Source: Treponema sp.
Lineage (GTDB): Bacteria; Spirochaetota; Spirochaetia; Treponematales; Treponemataceae
Length of the DNA stretch: 8,212 nt
Assembly (NCBI GenBank): GCA_016296205.1
Contig: JAEDJS010000073.1
Location: 1 to 8,212 of the forward strand
Reading direction: 5' to 3'
Shown here: one piece after another, positions 6,171-8,212 of the stretch
Layout of the letters: every line of letters begins with the position of its first letter
Position numbering within the stretch: the first letter of the stretch is position 1
Notes under the pieces: model-generated
The model's database searches: none
What the model was told of the DNA's origin: nothing
The model's input: the letters and a program-made list of their open reading frames with translations, nothing else
Translations under genes and position numbers: made by a program

Positions 6171-6210
6171 ATGTTAATTGTAAATAAAAATTTTTATTTT
6201 GGGATATTGT

Positions 6211-8212
6211 ATGGTATCATTAAGACGAACAAATTCATTTATCATTATTTTAATTGTTATTTTAAGTGGAGCAGCTTTTTATTTTACATCAATGAAATTT
6301 TCTACAGCCACTTTGGAAAAATCACTTTGCACAGATATGAAAGCTCTTGCAAAATCTGTTTCATCAAAAATTCAGGAATATAACGAAAAACAGTTTACGC
6401 TTCTTAGAAATCTTGCTGTGATGGATTATTTCAGAGACGGTTCAAGATCAATTGAAGCAAAGCAGAAGATGCTGGACCCTGTTACAGATAGTAATGACTT
6501 TATGATTGGAATCAACATTACAGATAAAAAGGGCACTGCTTATATTACAACAAGAAATGTTTATGCCAATTTTTCTGACCGTTTGTACTTTAACGAAGCT
6601 ATTTCCGGAAAGGAATATATTATGCCGCCAATGGTAAATAAAGTTTCAAATGATCTTTCAATGTTCTATATTGTTCCAGTTTATGACTACAATAATAAAG
6701 TGAATAATACAATTTTAACATGTGCCTATGGTGATATTTTAAGCAAGGTTTGTAAGGATACAATTGTAAGTCCCAATAGCAGAATTATGATTGTTGACCG
6801 TTCTACAGGTTTGTTGATTGGTGATATTGATGAAGAAAATGTCCGCAACTTTGTTCCCGCTGTTAACATTGATGAACATTTTGCCAGTGCTCTGGATAAT
6901 TCAGAAAATGTAAAATTGTGGGGAAAAAATAAAAACCGTTATGTTACGGCAACTTGTCCGGTAGAAGGTACAACCTGGACTGTTCTCATTAATTCTCCAT
7001 TTACCGATTTTTCCCATGACCTTATAATGATGGGTGGAAGTCTTAAGATTTTTATTATGATTTATCTTATTCTTGCAATTATTGCAACACTGGGAATAAA
7101 CCGGGCATTTATTCCTTTGCAGCGAGTGGGAAAAGCAATTGAAGAAATTTCAACAGGAAAGGCTGATCTTACAAAACGTTTGTCAACAAGGGCAAAGTTC
7201 AGTGAAATTACAGTTCTTGTTGATGGATTCAATAAATTCCAGGAAAAACTTCAGACTATTGTTGCCTCAATTAAAAATTCAGAAAAAGAACTGGCTGGTA
7301 TTAGTGAAAATCTTTCGTCAAATACTCTTGATATTCATGCTACGGCCCAGCTTCTGGAAAATCTTAAACGGTTTACAGCTCATATTGATAATCAGCTTTT
7401 TAGTGTTGATGAAACAGTCAGCAACGTGAATACTCTTGCAAAAAATATCAACTTAATGGATGAGCTTGTTACTCATCAGGGAGAAAGTGTTGAGCAGAGT
7501 ATTAATGCGGTTGGCCAGATGATTCAGAATATCGAAGAAGTTAATTCCAGTGTTGAATCAATGGTAAACTCTTTTGAAGTTCTCGAAAAAAATGCAGTGG
7601 CCGGTGAAGAAAATCAGCATATTGCAGATCTTATTATAAAACAGATTGAAGAGCAGTCAAAAACTCTCCAGGACGCAAATACCACAATCAGTAATATTGC
7701 TAATCAGACAAACCTTCTTGCTATGAATGCCGCAATTGAAGCAGCCCATGCCGGTGAAGCTGGAAAAGGTTTTAGTGTTGTTGCAGATGAAATCAGAAAG
7801 CTTAGTGAATCAAGCTCAAATCAGTCTAAGCAGATCGAAACTGAACTTCAGAAAATTTCTGATTCCATTACTAATGTTGTTCAGGCCAGTTTAAAAAGTT
7901 CCAGAAGTTTTGCTCAGGTTAAAGAGTGCATTAATTCTACAAACCAGATTGTAACAGAAATCCAGATGAGTATGAACAGACAAAGTGAAGGCGGTCATAA
8001 AATCAATGAATTTATTGAAGAATTGAATAAATCAAGCAAAAAAGTTCTTGAAAACTCAAAACAGATGATTAAAGAAAATTCTGATATGGAAAACTCTGTT
8101 TGTGTTCTTGAATATGCAACTGGTAAAATGAAGCAAAGCATGGAAAAAATGTCTGCAGATGCAAATAAAATTGATACTTCCGGAAATGTGTTAAGTGAAC
8201 TTTCTGACAAGA
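6211..8212 (+). CDS. Methyl-accepting chemotaxis protein with dCache-like sensor, 3' end off-window
   Basis: The reading frame from the ATG at 6211 stays open for 667 codons to the window edge, so the C-terminus is missing. GGGA (6201-6204) lies 6 bases before the ATG. A short cytoplasmic N-terminus is followed by TM1 (about 10-28), a periplasmic sensor of about 245 residues, TM2 (about 278-296), HAMP (about 297-350, with P302 and DLTKRL at 319-324), and a long coiled-coil signalling domain. The sensor resembles dCache_1, for example SDRLYFNEA at 122-130. The kinase-control tip is canonical: IANQTNLLAMNAAIEAAHAG (496-515) then EAGKGFSVVADEIRKLSE (516-533). It would signal through CheW and CheA to the flagellar motor. 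The ligand is not identifiable. The neighbouring divergent OFA transporter raises the guess of an organic-acid cue, which is inference only. Confidence 0.95.
   Translation, partial: MVSLRRTNSFIIILIVILSGAAFYFTSMKFSTATLEKSLCTDMKALAKSVSSKIQEYNEKQFTLLRNLAVMDYFRDGSRSIEAKQKMLDPVTDSNDFMIGINITDKKGTAYITTRNVYANFSDRLYFNEAISGKEYIMPPMVNKVSNDLSMFYIVPVYDYNNKVNNTILTCAYGDILSKVCKDTIVSPNSRIMIVDRSTGLLIGDIDEENVRNFVPAVNIDEHFASALDNSENVKLWGKNKNRYVTATCPVEGTTWTVLINSPFTDFSHDLIMMGGSLKIFIMIYLILAIIATLGINRAFIPLQRVGKAIEEISTGKADLTKRLSTRAKFSEITVLVDGFNKFQEKLQTIVASIKNSEKELAGISENLSSNTLDIHATAQLLENLKRFTAHIDNQLFSVDETVSNVNTLAKNINLMDELVTHQGESVEQSINAVGQMIQNIEEVNSSVESMVNSFEVLEKNAVAGEENQHIADLIIKQIEEQSKTLQDANTTISNIANQTNLLAMNAAIEAAHAGEAGKGFSVVADEIRKLSESSSNQSKQIETELQKISDSITNVVQASLKSSRSFAQVKECINSTNQIVTEIQMSMNRQSEGGHKINEFIEELNKSSKKVLENSKQMIKENSDMENSVCVLEYATGKMKQSMEKMSADANKIDTSGNVLSELSDK

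Noticed and set aside
7139..7429. Plus-strand open frame of 96 codons inside the chemoreceptor
   Set aside because: It is an out-of-frame shadow of the HAMP/coiled-coil region with no ribosome-binding site and no family resemblance.

Overview
The window is AT-rich (roughly 35-40% G+C by eye) and densely coded. It looks like a chromosomal segment of an anaerobic, host- or gut-associated bacterium. The best guess is a spirochaete of the Treponema type, judging from the fused FeoA-FeoB with a GNQNCGKT P-loop, the dCache chemoreceptor, AT-rich codon use and short leader hairpins. No rRNA, universal marker or database match supports this, so the taxonomy is inference only.

Layout from left to right. 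Positions 1-64 hold the right half of a probable terminator of an off-window gene and a perfect short hairpin in front of the first gene. Positions 65-1072 (+) encode an NYN-type nuclease-like protein with a LOTUS-like middle and a cold-shock/OB-like end. Positions 1208-2044 (+) encode a Cof-type HAD phosphatase whose best promoter places transcription start at or next to the ATG. Positions 2054-4414 (-) encode a FeoA-FeoB fused ferrous-iron transporter, convergent with the phosphatase only 9 bases away. Positions 4507-4629 (-) are the 3' remnant of an ElaA-like GNAT acetyltransferase, trapped between a strong terminator (4638-4682) and the feoAB promoter. Positions 4702-6045 (-) encode an OFA-family major facilitator transporter. 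Positions 6211-8212 (+) are a methyl-accepting chemotaxis protein that runs off the right edge still open.

The genes do not form one pathway. Three themes are visible: RNA handling or stress (NYN protein), metal nutrition (FeoAB), and organic-anion transport beside chemosensing (OFA transporter divergent from the MCP, with well-formed sigma-70 promoters back to back in a 165-bp control region). All non-coding gaps are under 300 bases, and each is accounted for by promoters, hairpins, a terminator or the gene remnant. I see no CRISPR array, tRNA, rRNA, insertion sequence, phage gene or recognisable riboswitch.

I did not find a clear, previously undescribed system. The points most worth checking are the NYN protein's domain order and altered acidic motif, the recurring short hairpins before three of the genes, the possible leaderless phosphatase mRNA, and the GNAT scar.
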